Positions 63,676-64,000 of a DNA stretch of 64,000 nucleotides are shown here, in pieces. A program made the position numbers and the translations under genes. The notes beneath the pieces are model-generated. The model made no database searches and was not told the origin of the DNA. It saw only the letters and a list, made by a program, of their open reading frames with translations. This DNA comes from Paenibacillus oryzae. Lineage in GTDB: Bacteria; Bacillota; Bacilli; Paenibacillales; Paenibacillaceae. Every line of letters starts with the position of its first letter. Position 1 is the stretch's first letter. The stretch lies in the NCBI RefSeq assembly GCF_001675045.1, contig NZ_LYPA01000056.1:1-64000 (forward strand). Direction: 5' to 3'.

Positions 63676-64000
63676 TTAACTTAGCTTCGTCAACGCATTT
63701 TCAGCAATCGCCGCAAGCAAACTAGCGGTTCCCGGCAGCGCCGATTCATCCAAATCGAAGGCGGGATGATGCCACTGAAACGGCCCGTCTGTGCCAACAA
63801 AAAGGAAGGCTCCCTTTGTCTGCTCCAGGTAAAAGGAAAAGTCCTCTCCGGCGGGCGACACCTGCGGCTTTACAACCGTTAACCCCTGCTCTTTGGCGGC
63901 TTCAGCGGCAACGTCTGCCCAAAACTCGTCATTATGGACGGCCGGAGGGCCATCCAGCCACTTTACTCTGGCGGTTGTGCCAAACGCAGCCGCCACTCCT
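63676..64000 (-). CDS. M20-family amidohydrolase/peptidase, C-terminal part
   Basis: The frame is open through the window edge, so the gene starts beyond 64000. The visible 107 residues include SPAGEDFSFYLEQ and FQWHHPAFDLDESALPGTASLLAAIAENAL, typical of the C-terminus of M20D amidohydrolases (hippurate/N-acyl amino acid hydrolase type), with a metal-ligand His in HHPAFD. Confidence 0.85.
   Translation of the reverse strand, partial: GVAAAFGTTARVKWLDGPPAVHNDEFWADVAAEAAKEQGLTVVKPQVSPAGEDFSFYLEQTKGAFLFVGTDGPFQWHHPAFDLDESALPGTASLLAAIAENALTKLS

Overview
The window looks like the chromosome of a Paenibacillus-type spore-forming Firmicute. Evidence: strong AGGAGG-type ribosome sites, frequent GTG/TTG starts, YesM/YesN two-component control beside an LplABC-type sugar importer, an S-layer-anchored modular xylanase, an HssRS/HrtBA heme pair, Zur and Fur boxes of Bacillus form, and moderate GC content. 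I saw no rRNA, tRNA, CRISPR array, phage or intact transposase. The genus assignment is inference from gene content.

Layout. 1-1455: a 52-bp tandem array (17 full palindromes) followed by simple repeats. 1456-5545 (-): heme-stress module hssRS-hrtBA, with an HssR-like direct repeat before hrtB. 5754-12156 (+): a second two-component system, a MacAB/YknXYZ-like efflux operon whose promoter carries a direct repeat, and an ECF-like sigma factor. 12108-17587 (-): a TspO/MBR-like membrane protein and a 1493-residue GH10 xylanase with CBM and SLH domains. 17972-21762: a phosphotransferase, a zinc-limitation pair (COG0523 GTPase and a cysteine-poor L33 under a Zur box), a DUF3592-like protein and a CueP-like protein. 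21865-32594 (-): a carbohydrate locus with esterase/hydrolase, YesM/YesN, two permeases, binding lipoprotein and GH35 beta-galactosidase. 32667-36231: a membrane protein, biotin synthase with a repetitive N-terminal extension under a BirA-like operator, and an unknown cytosolic protein. 36503-41552 (-): a doubled beta-lactamase-fold hydrolase coupled to an ABC-2 exporter. 41553-42184: a second, diverged array with the same 52-bp period. 42185-48822 (-): two paralogous GH3 enzymes flanking a GtrA-like protein and a GT2 glycosyltransferase. 49073-51226: a LysR regulator divergent from UDP-galactopyranose mutase. 51372-54006 (-): a GntR/YtrA-type regulator with its ABC transporter and twin operators. 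54617-64000: a nucleotidyltransferase, a Fur-type siderophore-uptake lipoprotein with a Btr-like regulator, a LOG protein, a VOC protein, an SDR, an LLM flavin monooxygenase, a GNAT enzyme, a DinB protein and the C-terminus of an M20 peptidase.

The genes form self-regulated modules: sensors and regulators sit beside transporters (heme, efflux, sugar, iron, GntR-ABC), and several carry recognisable operators. Polysaccharide breakdown (GH10, GH35, two GH3, esterase-like hydrolase) is the main metabolic theme.

The most unusual content is non-coding. Two arrays 41 kb apart share the same palindrome and an exact 52-bp pitch although their spacers have diverged. A 191-bp interspersed repeat occurs twice, a foldback family occurs at 21.1 and 55.5 kb, and a separate 196-bp foldback element lies at 60.6 kb. 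In-frame minisatellites extend BioB, a GNAT enzyme and the efflux adaptor.
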